Shown: positions 28,675 to 37,857, counted from the first letter of the stretch. The stretch is 64,000 bases of DNA from Nitrospira moscoviensis (GCF_001273775.1 NZ_CP011801.1:2024001-2088000); one strand, 5' to 3'. A program made the numbers and translations. Notes: a model not told the origin generated them from the sequence alone.

Positions 28675-31301
28675 GGGTTCGTCACCTGCAGGTTGAGGGT
28701 TCCGGTCGTTGTGCCTGGGCTGATTGTGACCGTATAGGTACCGGTCGTCCCCAGTGTCACGGTCGGTAAGTTGAAACTGGTTGCTGAATTTCCTGCCCCA
28801 GTTTGCCAACCTCCGCTAGGGGTATACAGGTTCACCGTAAGCGCGCCCAGCGTATTGCCCGTGATTCGTACCGTGACTTGCTGCCCAGCCGTGCCGGCGA
28901 AGGTATAGCGGGCGTTTTGTCCTGGTCTCCCGATAGAGATCGTCGTCGCAGGGTCATTGATCGTGACTGACCCGGTCACGTCCGAAGACAACGTGAGGGT
29001 CATGTTGCCCGTATAGTGTGCGGCGGGGTTGACGGTGATGGTGTACGTGCCGGTGGTCGGCAAAGCCGGCGGATCGAAGGTCGCGCCGGCTGTGGTCACA
29101 TTGGCCGACGATAACGTAGTGCCATCTGGTTTCAGCAGCATCACTGTACTGGACGTGATGGTCACGCTCGTGATCCCGAGACCAACCCACTGCCCCGCTG
29201 TGCCACTAAATGTGTACAGGGCATTCTGGCCGATCGTTGAAATCGTGGAGACTGTCGCTGCGCCGTCCAGATTCAGCGTACCGGTGAGGTAGGACATCAA
29301 GGTCAGCGTGATATTCCCGGTGTACGTCCCTGCGGGATCCACAACGATGGTGTAGGTTCCGGTGGTCGGCAGCGTACTGGGCGGTTCCAGTCCTCCGCCG
29401 CTCGTGCCCACTGAAGCAGAGGTCAGCGTGGTGTCATCGGGTTTCAGCAGGGTCACATTCACGGTGGTCAGTGTCACGGAGGTGAGACCAAGGCTCACCC
29501 ACTGACCCGCCGTTCCGCTGAACGTGTAGCGGGCCGTTTGCCCGGCGCGCGCGAAACTGATCGGCACCGAGGCGCCGTCGAGCGTGATGGAGCCGGTCAA
29601 CGCTGATGAGAGGGTCAGCGTCATGCTGCCTGTATACAACCCAGCGGGATCGACCACGATCGTATAGGTCCCGGTGCTGGGCAAGACCGGAGGATCGAGA
29701 CTGCCACCGCCGGTGCCGACACTGACCGAGGACAAGGTGGTCCCATCCGGCCGGAGCACAGACACGGTGCTGGACGTGATGCTCACGCTTGTCAGGCCGA
29801 CGTTGACCCACTGACCGGCCGTTCCGGTGAAGGTGTAGCGCGCTCGCTGGCCTGGCACGGTAAGGGAGGAGGTGACGCTGGCTCCATCAAGCGCAATCGT
29901 GCCGGTCACATCCGCCGCTCCGTAGAGCGTCAGCGTCATGTTACCTGTGTAGGTGGAGACCGGATCGACCAGAATGGCGTAGGCTCCCGAGACCGGTAAC
30001 ACCTGAGTATCGAGTGCCCCCCCAGATGTGTTGATCGAAGTCGCCGGAATGAAGACGCTTCCGTCCGGTTTATACATGGACACGTTGGATTGCGTGATCG
30101 TGACACCCGTCATGCCGAGGCTGACTGTTTGTCCAGCCGTGCCGGTAAAGAAGTAGCGCGCGTTCTGCCCTACGCGGGTGATGGATACCGTGGCCGGCGT
30201 CCCTGCAATCGTGAGATTGCCCACAAGCTCGGCGGACAGCGTGAGCGTCATGTTCCCAGTGTAAGTGCTGGCCGGGTCAATCAGGATGGTGTAGGTCCCC
30301 GTCACGGGGAGCACGGGTGAATCGAGCGAGCCGCCACCGCTGCCGATGCTTGCGAAGGATAACACCGTCCCATCTGGCTTGATGAAGGAGACCGTGCTGG
30401 ATGGAATGGTGACGTTCGTTAGGCCCAGATTGAGGCGTTGGCCGGCTATCCCATCAAATACGACCAATCCCACTTTATTGGCAGTGGTAATCGAAGCCAC
30501 CACCGTCGCTCCCCCGACCACAATGCGGCCGGTGAACTGCACGTCGGCAGGAGGAATTCCGGCGGGACTGACAAAGAAATCTTGAGAGCTCGTGGCGTTG
30601 CCGTTAACCGTCGCCACTCCGATCGGGCCGGATTGGGCTCCGACAGGGACTGTGACACCGAGTGATGTGGCAGACGCCGTCGTGACGGTCCCGTAGGCGG
30701 GATTGAACGTGACCTTGTTCTTCGTCGGCGTCGCATCGTAGTTTGTCCCGGTCAGCGTGACCGTCGTTCCGAATGCCCCCACTGTTGGAGAAAAACTGGT
30801 AATCGTCGGGGCTGCTCCACTCCCTGTGGTAAATGAGGACACGCTCGTGGCCGTAGTGCCGGCTACGGTCACGCTAATCGGGCCCGTGGTCGCGCCGTTC
30901 GGCACCGTCGCCGTCAGAACCGTGGTCGAGGCGGTCAGCACCGTCGCTGTCGTGCCGTTGAACTTCACCGTATTGGACGCCGGCGTGGCGCTGAAGCCGG
31001 TGCCATAGATGGTGACGGTCGTGCCGACCGGTCCGCCGGACGGCGTGAACTGGAACACCGCCAACGTGCCGGAGCTTTGCCGTGTGATGCCGGTCAGATT
31101 GCCGACCGCATCGTAGGAATAGACGGCGGTGTCGGTGGCCGGATCGATGACGGCGATCAAGCGGCCGAGATGGTCGTAGACGTAGCTGATGTCGGCGGCT
31201 GAACCGGAGAGGACCCCGGCGAGTGCCAACGCCGCTGAAAACAGGACCGCCCTTCCGCGGTAGCCCATGCTCTGCCCGAATACCTGACTCATCGTCCTCA
31301 T
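28671..31301 (-). CDS. Exported IPT/TIG and beta-repeat protein with N-terminal YD motifs
   Basis: An 876-residue protein. Signal region MGYRGRAVLFSAALALAGVLSGSAA; two YD repeats (YVYDHLGRLIAVIDP, YSYDAVGNLTGI, about 40-75); two IPT/TIG domains (about 82-158 and 166-243); then six repeats of about 97 residues of the form GxxARYTFxGTAGQWVxLGLTSVTI, LKPDGTTL, LPTTGTYTIVVDPAGTYTGN, which look like PPC-type beta-sandwiches. The last repeat is diverged. Its stop overlaps the RHS start by 4 bases, so the two are coupled and probably work together at the cell surface. An upstream sigma-70-like promoter is at 31381-31408. The start is taken at ATG 31301; 31292 or 31268 are possible. Confidence 0.8.
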   Translation of the reverse strand: MRTMSQVFGQSMGYRGRAVLFSAALALAGVLSGSAADISYVYDHLGRLIAVIDPATDTAVYSYDAVGNLTGITRQSSGTLAVFQFTPSGGPVGTTVTIYGTGFSATPASNTVKFNGTTATVLTASTTVLTATVPNGATTGPISVTVAGTTATSVSSFTTGSGAAPTITSFSPTVGAFGTTVTLTGTNYDATPTKNKVTFNPAYGTVTTASATSLGVTVPVGAQSGPIGVATVNGNATSSQDFFVSPAGIPPADVQFTGRIVVGGATVVASITTANKVGLVVFDGIAGQRLNLGLTNVTIPSSTVSFIKPDGTVLSFASIGSGGGSLDSPVLPVTGTYTILIDPASTYTGNMTLTLSAELVGNLTIAGTPATVSITRVGQNARYFFTGTAGQTVSLGMTGVTITQSNVSMYKPDGSVFIPATSINTSGGALDTQVLPVSGAYAILVDPVSTYTGNMTLTLYGAADVTGTIALDGASVTSSLTVPGQRARYTFTGTAGQWVNVGLTSVSITSSTVSVLRPDGTTLSSVSVGTGGGSLDPPVLPSTGTYTIVVDPAGLYTGSMTLTLSSALTGSITLDGASVPISFARAGQTARYTFSGTAGQWVSLGLTSVTLTTVNVTLLKPDDTTLTSASVGTSGGGLEPPSTLPTTGTYTIVVDPAGTYTGNITLTLMSYLTGTLNLDGAATVSTISTIGQNALYTFSGTAGQWVGLGITSVTITSSTVMLLKPDGTTLSSANVTTAGATFDPPALPTTGTYTITVNPAAHYTGNMTLTLSSDVTGSVTINDPATTISIGRPGQNARYTFAGTAGQQVTVRITGNTLGALTVNLYTPSGGWQTGAGNSATSFNLPTVTLGTTGTYTVTISPGTTTGTLNLQVTNP

Positions 31302-31380
31302 GCATGATTCGACCTGGCGCACGCCAAGCCGCTCCCTTTGTATCGCGAAGCGTTCGATTCCCGACCGACAACGGCCGCGC

Positions 31381-31408
31381 AGTATAGACAATTCCAAAAA
31401 TTGCACAA
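31381..31408 (-). promoter_or_regulatory. Sigma-70-like promoter of the TIG-RHS operon
   Basis: On minus: TTGTGC, 16 bases, TATACT, about 80 bases upstream of the TIG gene start. The surrounding bases are AT-rich relative to neighbours. It directly follows the fliA terminator hairpin and partly uses its T-rich tail. Confidence 0.5.
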
Positions 31409-31409
31409 T

Positions 31410-31441
31410 CCCACGTTTGAGGGTCCCCCCTCGAACGTGGG
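31410..31441 (-). terminator. Hairpin terminator after fliA
   Basis: CCCACGTTCGAGGG and CCCTCAAACGTGGG (read on minus) form a 14-bp stem with one mismatch and a 4-base loop, followed by ATTGTGCAATTTTT. It stands about 90 bases after the fliA stop and should close the fliK-to-fliA gene run, insulating the RHS operon. Confidence 0.6.
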
Positions 31442-31533
31442 TGGTGATTTTGCTGATATGCAAATCGATTTCAGGCGAGTAATAGCGTCGTGCAGGAAAA
31501 ACAACGGGTGGGGTAAGCGCGATTCTGGTTCGA

Positions 31534-32283
31534 TCAGCCGCCTTGGTGTAACGCTGCCTTCAAACGCAGGATCGCTTTCGTGTGGATCTGGCAGACGCGG
31601 GATTCCGTGACTTTTAACAGCTCGCCGATTTCTTTCATCGTGAGCTCCTCATAATAATAGAGCGTCAGCACGAGCCGCTCTTTTTCGGGCAGCAGTTGGA
31701 TCGCGCCGGCGATCAGCTCGCGCTCACGCTCGTTCACCAGCATGGAGAGCGGATCGGGATTGTGGGTGTCGGCGAGCATCTTCACGACCTTGTGGCCGTC
31801 GGGCTCTTGCAGGCTGAGGTCGTCGATGCTGATCATCACCGCGCCGCGGGCGCGGGTGAGGAACTCGTCCAATTCCTCCAGCGACATCTTCAATTCGGCG
31901 GCCACTTCTTCGTCGGAGGGCGGCCGCCCCAGGCGGCTCAGCAGCTCCGTATGGGTCTTTTGCAGCAAGCCGATGCGTTCGTGCACCGAGCGCGGAATCC
32001 AATCCATCGAGCGGATTTCGTCCAGCATGGCGCCGCGGATGCGGAATTCCGCATAGGTTTTGAATTTCGCTTCGCGGGTCGGATCGTACTTGTCCATGGC
32101 GTCCATGAGGCCGATCGTGCCGACCGAGATCAGGTCTTCCGCGTCGAGATAGGCCGGCAGGCGGAAGGCCAACCGGTGCGCCATGGCCCGGATCACGTGC
32201 GCGAACTCTTTGATCAATTGCTCGCGCCCCGCCTCGTGTTTCGAACCGGATCTCCGCTCCCGCGATACCGCCGTTTTGCTCAT
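31534..32283 (-). CDS. fliA: Flagellar sigma factor FliA (sigma-28)
   Basis: The 249-residue sigma factor for late flagellar promoters. Region 2 reads LIKEFAHVIRAMAHRLAFRLP and AEDLISVGTIGLMDAMDKYDP, then TYAEFRIRGAMLDEIRSMDWIPRSV, the FliA hallmark; region 3 is LLSRLGRPPSDEEVAAEL; region 4 is LPEKERLVLTLYYYEELTMKEIGELLKVTESRVCQIHTKAI. It follows flhG by 36 bases, as in many polar flagellates. Its antagonist FlgM is encoded at 16788-17093. Candidate target promoters lie between the two HD-GYP genes. Confidence 0.96.
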   Translation of the reverse strand: MSKTAVSRERRSGSKHEAGREQLIKEFAHVIRAMAHRLAFRLPAYLDAEDLISVGTIGLMDAMDKYDPTREAKFKTYAEFRIRGAMLDEIRSMDWIPRSVHERIGLLQKTHTELLSRLGRPPSDEEVAAELKMSLEELDEFLTRARGAVMISIDDLSLQEPDGHKVVKMLADTHNPDPLSMLVNERERELIAGAIQLLPEKERLVLTLYYYEELTMKEIGELLKVTESRVCQIHTKAILRLKAALHQGG

Positions 32284-32319
32284 GATTCCCTTGTGTCTCC
32301 CTGGGATGTTCCGCCGCCG

Positions 32320-33180
32320 TCAGCCCGCCTGCACGAGTCGCCGCCACAACAGTTGCACGGAACTTTTCGGGATGCCGGGGCGCGGCCACTGGATCACCTG
32401 CCGGGCGAGTGCGGCGAAGGCCCGGGAGGCCGGCGCTTCGGGGAACAGGTCCGCGACCGCCCGCTGCTGCATGACCGCCAGCGGCACATAGTCGTCGTGA
32501 GGAATACAGCCGACATAGTCGAGGGCGACGTGCAGGAACCGGTCGGCGGCGGCGTCCAATTTCCGGAACACGTCGGCCGCCTCCCGCCGGTGCTTCACCT
32601 GATTGACCAGCACTTTGAAGCGGCGCTCGCGGTACTGCCGGGCGAGGACCTTGATCAAGGCATACGCGTCGGTCAACGAGGTGGGCTCCGGCGACAACAC
32701 CACGATGGTCTCGTGGGCCGACGACGCGAAAAACGTGACGAGCGGCGAAATGCCGGCGCCGGTGTCGACCAATAGAATGTCCGCGCCGGCGGCGATCTGT
32801 TCGAGCTGCTCATGGATCAGGAGCTGCTGCGACTCCGTCAATCCCGTCAACGCCTGGACGCCGGAGCCGGCGGGCAGCACCTGGATGCCGGCCGGTCCTT
32901 CGATGAGGATTTCGTCGAGACGCCGCGCGCCAGCCAGCACGTGCTCGATCGTATAGCGCGGGACCAGCCCCAGCAGTACGTCCAAGTTGCCCAGTCCGAG
33001 GTCGGCGTCCAAGACGAGCACCCGTTTGCCGGCCTGGGACAAGGCCACGGCGAGATTCGCGACGACGTTCGTCTTGCCGACGCCGCCCTTGCCGCTCGAC
33101 ACCGCGATCACCTGCGTGTCCCGTTCGGGCTCTGCGCGATCCGCCGCGACGGCTATCGGGCTCTCCGGTCTGCTCTGCAT
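32320..33180 (-). CDS. flhG: Flagellar number regulator FlhG (FleN, MinD-like ATPase)
   Basis: A 286-residue MinD/ParA ATPase that limits flagellar number with FlhF and, in Pseudomonas-type systems, restrains the master activator. The deviant Walker A SSGKGGVGKTNVVANLAVAL lies at about 28-47, VLDADLGLGNLDVLLG follows (switch I/Walker A'), then DILLVDTGAGISPLV (Walker B). The N-terminus is short and lacks the DQAxxLR-type activator helix of Geobacillus FlhG. It starts 8 bases after flhF. Confidence 0.93.
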   Translation of the reverse strand: MQSRPESPIAVAADRAEPERDTQVIAVSSGKGGVGKTNVVANLAVALSQAGKRVLVLDADLGLGNLDVLLGLVPRYTIEHVLAGARRLDEILIEGPAGIQVLPAGSGVQALTGLTESQQLLIHEQLEQIAAGADILLVDTGAGISPLVTFFASSAHETIVVLSPEPTSLTDAYALIKVLARQYRERRFKVLVNQVKHRREAADVFRKLDAAADRFLHVALDYVGCIPHDDYVPLAVMQQRAVADLFPEAPASRAFAALARQVIQWPRPGIPKSSVQLLWRRLVQAG

Positions 33181-33188
33181 AGCGGTTC

Positions 33189-34535
33189 CTACCTTTCGTT
33201 CGGTGCGGTCGCGGCTGCGACCGGGTTCATCCGTGTCAATGCCGGAGCAAGCGGCTCATGGGACTGTGGAATTTGGTAATGCTGTGCCGTCAGGAACGAC
33301 GCCAATCGCTCGGGCGTGGCGATCTCGAGATCCTCCGGCACCCGCTGTCCGGCGCTCCAGTACGACAACGGCGCGCCCGTCTGGTGCATCAGCTCGAAGA
33401 GACCGCCGAAGGACGCCGTTTCATCCAGCTTGGTGAAGAAGAGGCGCAGCAAGGGCAGCGTGCTGACCCGATCGTAGATGCGGAACAGATCCTGTTCGCG
33501 CATCGACGCCGGCACGACCAGATGGACGTCCAGCGCCGCGTCGTCTTTCAAGAGCTGATGCAGCTCCTGGGCCGCGGCCACCTCCTCCGGTCCCGCGCCG
33601 GGCAGATCGATCAGCACCAGCTCCGCCTGGCTTTGGCGCTTGAGACCCTCGTAGACCTGGCGAGCCGACAGGGCGGAGGCGAACGGGACGCCGAGCACGT
33701 TCGCGTACATGCGCAGCTGCTCCACCGAGGCTTGGCGATACGTGTCGAAAGTGACGAGGGCGACCGATTTCTTTTCTTCCAACCGGTAGTGCGCCGCAAG
33801 CTTCGTGACGGCGGTCGTTTTGCCCGATCCGCTCGGGCCGAGCAGCAGGGTGACCGTCCGGTCGCCGGTGCCGGCCAGGAGCGGCCCGCTCACACGAATG
33901 CGCCGCGCCAGGACCGTCCGCATTCCCTCTTGAACGGCCTCGCGCGACAGGGTTGGCCGGCCGTCCACCAGGGCGTGCAACTCCCGGCCCAGCGATTCGG
34001 CCGTCGAGGGTCTGATCCCTTGCGCAATGAGCGATCGGCAGCAGGTCGCCACGTCGCCGGAGAGACGGCCGCCCAATGATTGGGCCTCCGGAGGCAACGA
34101 CGCGCCGAGCAGATTGCACAGATCGTGCAGCTCCGTGCGCAGCCGGCCGAGGCGCTGTGCTTTCCACCCGGCCGTCGGCCGCCCACCCGTCGACCGGGGA
34201 GCCGGCGCCTCAGCCGCGGCGGAAGACGGTTTCAGCAGCGACGCGAGCGTCTCTTGAAACGCCGAGACCGGGGCGAGCGGCGGGTCGGGCGCGGCGGCGG
34301 ACGGTGGAACGTCGGCGGCTTTCGGCGGCGCGCTGACCGTTCGGTGCACAGCCTCCGGGTGCGGCTCTTCGGCCGCCGCCATAACTTCCAGGACGGGCTT
34401 GTTGAAGAGGCGCAGCAAGCGGCCGCCTTCCTGCACTTCTTTCGACGACAGGATGATGGCGTCCGGCCCGAGCTCGTCCTTGATGGCCCGGATGGCGTCT
34501 TGCATCGTCAGGGCATGAAACGTTTTGACCTTCAT
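33189..34535 (-). CDS. flhF: Flagellar SRP-like GTPase FlhF
   Basis: A 448-residue GTPase that places the flagellum, usually at the pole. N-terminal B domain MKVKTFHALTMQDAIRAIKDELGPDAIILSSKEV; a Pro/Ala-rich middle (about 60-125); N domain helices; G domain with GPSGSGKT (233-240), DTYRQAS (264-270), VLIDLPGAG and TKLDET. The set flhF-flhG-fliA after flhA matches polar-flagellate clusters. It begins 8 bases after the flhA stop. Confidence 0.95.
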   Translation of the reverse strand: MKVKTFHALTMQDAIRAIKDELGPDAIILSSKEVQEGGRLLRLFNKPVLEVMAAAEEPHPEAVHRTVSAPPKAADVPPSAAAPDPPLAPVSAFQETLASLLKPSSAAAEAPAPRSTGGRPTAGWKAQRLGRLRTELHDLCNLLGASLPPEAQSLGGRLSGDVATCCRSLIAQGIRPSTAESLGRELHALVDGRPTLSREAVQEGMRTVLARRIRVSGPLLAGTGDRTVTLLLGPSGSGKTTAVTKLAAHYRLEEKKSVALVTFDTYRQASVEQLRMYANVLGVPFASALSARQVYEGLKRQSQAELVLIDLPGAGPEEVAAAQELHQLLKDDAALDVHLVVPASMREQDLFRIYDRVSTLPLLRLFFTKLDETASFGGLFELMHQTGAPLSYWSAGQRVPEDLEIATPERLASFLTAQHYQIPQSHEPLAPALTRMNPVAAATAPNER

Positions 34536-34543
34536 GGCTTACC

Positions 34544-36643
34544 TCATGACGGTTGCGCGAGCTCGGCGTCGAGGCGCACCGTATCGAGCGACTGCAGGCG
34601 CACGAGCGCGTCGACTTCGTTCAATCCCATCACCGGCACCGAATGCAGGATGCGGTCCGTCAGGCGCCGCAGATGGCGGCGGACGCCCGGCGAGCAGAGC
34701 ACGACCGGTTGATACCCTCTGGCCGCGACCCGCTCGGCGGCTTGCTTCAAGCTGCTCAGCAGCTTGTGCGAGACGGTCGGATCGAGCGTCAACGCGGCGC
34801 CCTGCGGCAGGCCCGCGGCCTGCTCGGCCAGCGAGCGATCGAGCCGCGGGTCCAACGTGATGACCGGCAGCGTGCCGTCGGGCTGCTGGTACTGTTTGGT
34901 GATCGTTCTCGCGAGCGCCTGGCGCGCGGCTTCCGTCAACACCTCGGCGTCCTTGGTGGCGGACGCCTGATCGGAGACGGCTTCCAGGATGGATCGCAGA
35001 TCGCGGATCGGGATGCCTTCCTTCAGCAGGTTGCCGAGCACCCGGACGACCGTGCCCAGCGGCAACAGCGTCGGAATCAACTCCTCCACCAGCTTGGGAT
35101 GGACTTTGCCGAGCTCGTCCAAGAGGGCCTGCACTTCCTGCCGCCCCAGCAACTCGTGCCCGTGGCGCTTGATGAGCTCGGAGAGATGGGTCGTGATGGC
35201 CGAGCTGGCGTCGACGACCGTGTAGCCCGCCATCTGCGCCTGCTCGCGCGCGTCTTCCGGCACCCACAGAGCCGGCAGGCCGAACGCGGGCTCCTTCGTC
35301 GGAATGCCCTGCACGAGCCCCTTCTGCCCGGTGCCCGGATCAATCGCCAGCACGTGGCCCGGCAACACGTCCGCTTTCGCGACTTCGACGCCCTTGAGGA
35401 TGATGGCGTACTCGTTCGGACGCAATTGCAGATTGTCGCGGATATGGATCGGCGGCACGACGAAGCCCATCGTCTCCGCAAACTGGCGGCGCAAGCCTTT
35501 GATCCGATCCAACAGGGCCGTGCCTTGCGTGCCTTCGACCAAGCCGATGAGCCCGTAGCCGACCTGCACTTCCATCAGATCCAGCGGCGCCACGCGGGTC
35601 ATGCCCTCGTCCGGCTTGGCCGGCGCGGCGGCGGCGGGCGGAAGGATCTCCGGCGCCTGCTCCTGCCGATGGAGATAGTAGGCCGTCCAGGCCACGAGCC
35701 CGCCGAGCACGAGGAACGCCAGGTGCGGCAGACCCGGGATCAATCCCAAGGCCAGCAGAATCCCCGCGGCCGTGCCGACCGCCTTCGGCGACATGAGCAG
35801 CTGCTTCGTCATCTCGCCGCCCAAATCCGTGTCCGACGCCGCGCGGGTGACGACGATACCGGCCGCCGTCGACACGATCAGGGCGGGAATCTGCGCGACC
35901 AGGCCTTCACCGACCGTCAGCAGCGTATAGGTCTGCGCGGCGAGACCCGGGCTCATGCCCTGCTGCAGAATGCCGATCGTCAAGCCGCCCAGAATGTTGA
36001 CCAGGATGATGATGACCGCCGCGATCGCGTCGCCGCGGACGAACTTGCTCGCGCCGTCCATGGCGCCGTAGAAATCCGCTTCTTCCGCGATCTCGCGCCG
36101 CCGCCGGCGCGCCTCATCCTCTTTGATCAGGCCGGCGTTGAGGTCGGCGTCGATGCTCATCTGCTTGCCCGGCATCGCGTCCAACGTGAACCGGGCGGCG
36201 ACTTCGGCCACGCGCCCGGCGCCTTTCGTCACGACGACGAAGTTGATGATGACGAGGATCGAAAAGACGACCAGCCCCACCGTATAGTTGCCGCCGACGA
36301 CGAAGTTGCCGAAGGCGCGGATCACCTCGCCGGCCGCGCCCGCCCCTTCGTTCCCGTGCAGGAGGATCAAGCGGGTGGAGGCGATGTTCAGCGACAAGCG
36401 CAGCAGCGTGATCATCAGGAGGATGGAGGGAAAGACGGAGAACTCGATCGGCCGGCGGACTTGCAGCCCGACCAGGAGGATGATGACCGACAGCGTGATG
36501 TCGAAGCTCAACAACAGATCGAGCAGAAACCGCGGCAGCGGCAGCAGCATGACCATGAGAATGGCCACGACGCCGACCGACACGGCGATGTCCGGATGCT
36601 TCAGCAAGGGAGCGTGTGCCTGATCTTTCACAGTCTCTGTCAT
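34544..36643 (-). CDS. flhA: Flagellar export gate protein FlhA
   Basis: A 699-residue export-gate protein. The N-terminal half has about eight membrane helices (VSVGVVAILMVMLLPLPRFLLDLLL ...) and the FHIPEP-family stretch STRLILLHGNEGAGAAGEVIRAFG and the loop DAMPGKQMSIDADLNAGLI; the C-terminal half is the cytosolic docking platform for chaperone-substrate complexes. The start ATG 36643 has GGGAGC in front; an upstream in-frame start (36679) would translate repeat DNA. A palindromic repeat separates it from flhB. Confidence 0.96.
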   Translation of the reverse strand: MTETVKDQAHAPLLKHPDIAVSVGVVAILMVMLLPLPRFLLDLLLSFDITLSVIILLVGLQVRRPIEFSVFPSILLMITLLRLSLNIASTRLILLHGNEGAGAAGEVIRAFGNFVVGGNYTVGLVVFSILVIINFVVVTKGAGRVAEVAARFTLDAMPGKQMSIDADLNAGLIKEDEARRRRREIAEEADFYGAMDGASKFVRGDAIAAVIIILVNILGGLTIGILQQGMSPGLAAQTYTLLTVGEGLVAQIPALIVSTAAGIVVTRAASDTDLGGEMTKQLLMSPKAVGTAAGILLALGLIPGLPHLAFLVLGGLVAWTAYYLHRQEQAPEILPPAAAAPAKPDEGMTRVAPLDLMEVQVGYGLIGLVEGTQGTALLDRIKGLRRQFAETMGFVVPPIHIRDNLQLRPNEYAIILKGVEVAKADVLPGHVLAIDPGTGQKGLVQGIPTKEPAFGLPALWVPEDAREQAQMAGYTVVDASSAITTHLSELIKRHGHELLGRQEVQALLDELGKVHPKLVEELIPTLLPLGTVVRVLGNLLKEGIPIRDLRSILEAVSDQASATKDAEVLTEAARQALARTITKQYQQPDGTLPVITLDPRLDRSLAEQAAGLPQGAALTLDPTVSHKLLSSLKQAAERVAARGYQPVVLCSPGVRRHLRRLTDRILHSVPVMGLNEVDALVRLQSLDTVRLDAELAQPS

Positions 36644-36652
36644 GTTGCTCCC

Positions 36653-36776
36653 AAGGTGCTCAAAATGGCTGTTCAGCAAGGCTGCAGGCGCTGCACGAAC
36701 CGGAGGCGTACCCTCCGGGGTACGTTGAGGATTCGTGCAAGCCGAGAACGCCGCTGGCGGCCATTTTCAGCACCTT
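36653..36776. repeat. Palindromic repeat family 2, copy b (flhB-flhA gap)
   Basis: A 124-bp element with outer arms AAGGTGCTCAAAATGG (36653-36668) and CCATTTTCAGCACCTT (36761-36776), inverted with one mismatch; inner pairs CAGCAAGGCTGCAG / GAGAACGCCGCTGG, TGCACGAA / TTCGTGCA and CGTACCC / GGGGTACG. Almost the whole unit is one long palindrome. It runs from 2 bases after the flhB stop to the flhA ribosome site. Confidence 0.9.
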
Positions 36777-36777
36777 A

Positions 36778-37857
36778 CTACCCCGGCGTGATGCCGCGCG
36801 CGCGATACACGAACGCCAGAATTTCCGCCACGGCGCGATAGAGGTCGGCCGGGATTTCCTTCCCGATGTCCACCAGCTTGTACAGGGTGCGCGCCACGAA
36901 TTTGTTCTCCACCACCGCCACGCCATGATGGCGCGCCAATTCCCGGATCCGTTCGGCGACGAACCCGGCGCCTTTGGCGACGACGTAGGGCGCGGCTTTC
37001 TTGGCCGCGTCGTACTTCAGCGCGACGGCCAGGTGCGTCGGATTGGTCACCACCACGTCGGCGGTCTTCACGGCCGCCATCATCCGCTTTTTCGCCAGGT
37101 CGCGCTGCGCGGCCCGCACGCGGCTGCGGATGAGCGGGTCGCCTTCCGCGGCCTTGTGCTCTTCCTTGATCTCTTCCTTCGACATGCGGAGGCCGCGCTC
37201 CCACTCGTAGCGCTGATACAGATAATCCAGCCCGGCCAGGAGCGCGATCGCCCCCGCGATCGCCAGGGCGGATTTCAGGGCCAGCCGGCCGGTGACCAGC
37301 AGCGCCGAGTCCATGTCGAATGCGATCAGCGCCGGCACCTGGGCGAGATCGTCGCGCATGACGTACAGGCCCGCTCCGGTGATGAGCGCGATCTTCAGCA
37401 GCCCCTTCACCAATTCCATCACCGAGCGCAGGGAGGCGAGACGCGAGAGGCCCTTCATCGGATTGAGGCGGGCGAAGTCCCATTGCAGCGCGTTGGGACG
37501 CCAGAGGAACCCCGTTTGCGCCAGCGACGCGCCGGCGCCGATCAGGGCGATCCCCATGAAGATCGGAAGCACGAGCAGGAGTACGGTCTCGCCGGTCTGC
37601 ACGATCACGTCGTGGACGCGGTCGATGGTCGCGCCGTCCAGCGCCGCGCGGTCGACCGACAGCGTCAATCCCCGGCGCGTCACGTCCGTCATCTTCCGCA
37701 TCCCGACCGGCAGGAGCGCCGCGAGCAGGCCGATCCCCCCGAGCAGCACCGCCGCCGTGGAGACGTCGCGGCTCATCGCCACCTGGCCTTGGCGGCGGGC
37801 CTCTTCCTTGCGTTTCGGGGTCGCCGCTTCGGTCTTATTGTCGTCCTGGTCAGCCAT
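36778..37857 (-). CDS. flhB: Flagellar export switch protein FlhB
   Basis: A 359-residue export-gate component that switches export from rod/hook to filament substrates. N-terminus DDNKTEAATPKRKEEARRQGQVAMSRD, four hydrophobic helices, and the self-cleavage site NPTH at 272-275 in VVTNPTHLAVALKYD. The C-terminal FlhBcc is standard. Its start overlaps the fliR stop by 8 bases. Confidence 0.96.
   Translation of the reverse strand: MADQDDNKTEAATPKRKEEARRQGQVAMSRDVSTAAVLLGGIGLLAALLPVGMRKMTDVTRRGLTLSVDRAALDGATIDRVHDVIVQTGETVLLLVLPIFMGIALIGAGASLAQTGFLWRPNALQWDFARLNPMKGLSRLASLRSVMELVKGLLKIALITGAGLYVMRDDLAQVPALIAFDMDSALLVTGRLALKSALAIAGAIALLAGLDYLYQRYEWERGLRMSKEEIKEEHKAAEGDPLIRSRVRAAQRDLAKKRMMAAVKTADVVVTNPTHLAVALKYDAAKKAAPYVVAKGAGFVAERIRELARHHGVAVVENKFVARTLYKLVDIGKEIPADLYRAVAEILAFVYRARGITPG

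Noticed and set aside
34553..36841. A 762-codon open frame antisense to flhA
   Set aside because: The product is Asp/Arg/His-rich without any fold signal and lies fully over flhA; a compositional shadow.
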